Shown one piece after another: positions 63,019 through 64,000 of a stretch of DNA of 64,000 bases (position 1 is the stretch's first letter; every line of letters starts with the position of its first letter). The position numbers were made by a program, and so were the translations under genes. The notes below the pieces were generated by a model, which worked only from the letters and a program-made list of their open reading frames with translations, was not told the origin of the DNA and searched no databases. Origin of the DNA: Macrostomum hystrix. Taxonomy: Eukaryota > Platyhelminthes > Macrostomidae. The DNA lies in assembly GCA_950097015.1 (NCBI GenBank), contig CATNEN010000030.1:667001-731000 (forward strand), written 5' to 3'.

Positions 63019-64000
63019 TCTGCTTTATACATAAACCAGGCGGTGTAGCTTGTCCCTCTTTCTCGTGACAGTGTAACATTGAAGAGAGAGAGAGAGAGTT
63101 AGAGGAGAAGATACAGCGAGTAGAGGCAGTGGGAGAGAGAGATCACTAAAATAAAGGGGAGGAAATTGACGCTGTGAGAGAGTTGCGTAACTGCCGTCTC
63201 TTATTCCCCCCTAGGTGCCTGCCTGCCTGTCTTCCTCTGCCCTGCAATTTCCCTATATATATACTATTCTCTTTGCATATGTATAATATGTATAGTAGGT
63301 TCGGTTGGCGTGTGTCCTATATATTATGCATACATACTTTATTCAGTATAAAGTAAGAATAAAATTTTTCAAAAGCAACTCTTCGAACACAGTGCTTCGC
63401 GTGAGTCAGCGCCGTGTGCTATTATAAAGCAGGCCTCCTTAGTTCCTATCGACCAAACTTATCCCAACTAAATTTATGCTGCGTGGGAAATTTGTCGACT
63501 GCGAAACTTTTAGGACCGAAAATGCAAGACAGCTGGCCTAGGGTCTAGTTTCTGTATATAATGTATGTATGTGTCTAGCATAGCCCTGCACTGCTGCTTG
63601 AACTGGGGTATCTTGGAAGGATGGATGGATGGGTAGGTGGATTGTGGAAGGATGATGGAGGCTGTGTGTATGCTGTATGCATTGTCGGAATAGGAGGACG
63701 GCCCACAGTTTTCCGAGGTCCCAGGCCTAGTAGGGGGGGCTTTGGGGAAATAGGGAGAAGCAAGCGAAAGAGGAAGAGGAAGCGGCAGGCAGGGCGGCGG
63801 AATACTGGGTTTTTGGGAGAGGGGAATTTTAGGGTTGGGAGGATTCTGGCTGCCATTCCTAGCCAATCCCGAGCCTCTATGCAGTCTCTCGATGGGATAC
63901 TGGGGAAAAGGCGGTGAGGCGGGGGGCCGTCTTGGGACAGGCCGAGGCCACGCACTGGGGGAGGTCCTCCCACCCCTCCGCTTGCATATATTGCGCCTGG
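63019..64000. other. 3' end of the window
   Basis: A GA run at 63083-63097, the tentative terminal exon at 63215-63351 with AATAAA at 63358, then unique sequence with G-rich and purine-rich stretches (63720-63800). No further gene supported. Confidence 0.45.

Noticed and set aside
62467-63068. Three overlapping plus frames of about 185 codons
   Set aside because: A 16-bp array whose lack of stops leaves all three frames open; no real coding signal.

Overview
The window is nuclear DNA of a multicellular animal, not a prokaryote: all recognisable genes are split by GT-AG introns, introns are packed with minisatellites, and tRNA-derived SINEs, small inverted-repeat transposons and a BEL/Pao retrotransposon remnant lie between and inside genes. 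The gene content (viperin, Caskin, TMEM151, SMARCD/BAF60) is animal. Divergence from vertebrates, repeat-rich introns and splice acceptors just ahead of several start codons suggest an invertebrate bilaterian, possibly one with spliced-leader trans-splicing such as a free-living flatworm. The species assignment is a guess.

Layout. 394-2234 (+): viperin/RSAD2 in four exons. 2235-5564: intergenic with two tRNA-type SINE heads. 5565-36769 (+): a Caskin orthologue in thirteen exons whose phases all agree (3039 nt, 1012 aa). It encodes ankyrin repeats, an SH3 domain, two SAM domains, a proline-rich region and a conserved C-terminal tail, and its introns hold about fifteen tandem-repeat arrays. A possible second promoter and first exon lies at 9197-9401. 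36940-38282: two arrays between the converging 3' ends of Caskin and TMEM151. 38496-42525 (-): TMEM151, with the N-terminal exon not found. 42526-46900: AT-rich, almost empty. 46937-48974 (-): 5'-truncated BEL/Pao polyprotein. 49784-52028 and 53093-54122 (+): two unrecognised low-complexity nuclear-type protein genes, each with one reading-frame break. 54855-58665 (+): SMARCD/BAF60 in four exons. 59086-61983: AT-rich, nothing seen. 61994-62318 (+): an orphan proline-rich exon, possibly continuing at 63215.

The genes do not form a pathway: an antiviral radical-SAM enzyme, a synaptic scaffold, a membrane protein and a chromatin-remodelling subunit. What stands out is the non-coding architecture. 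Minisatellites begin within tens of bases of 5' splice sites in several introns, some repeat units contain donor-like motifs, one 24-bp repeat family occupies three consecutive Caskin introns (one copy inside an inverted-repeat element), and a SINE family lies almost always in the sense orientation within genes. Exon junctions were worked out by hand from phase and family similarity. No database search was possible.
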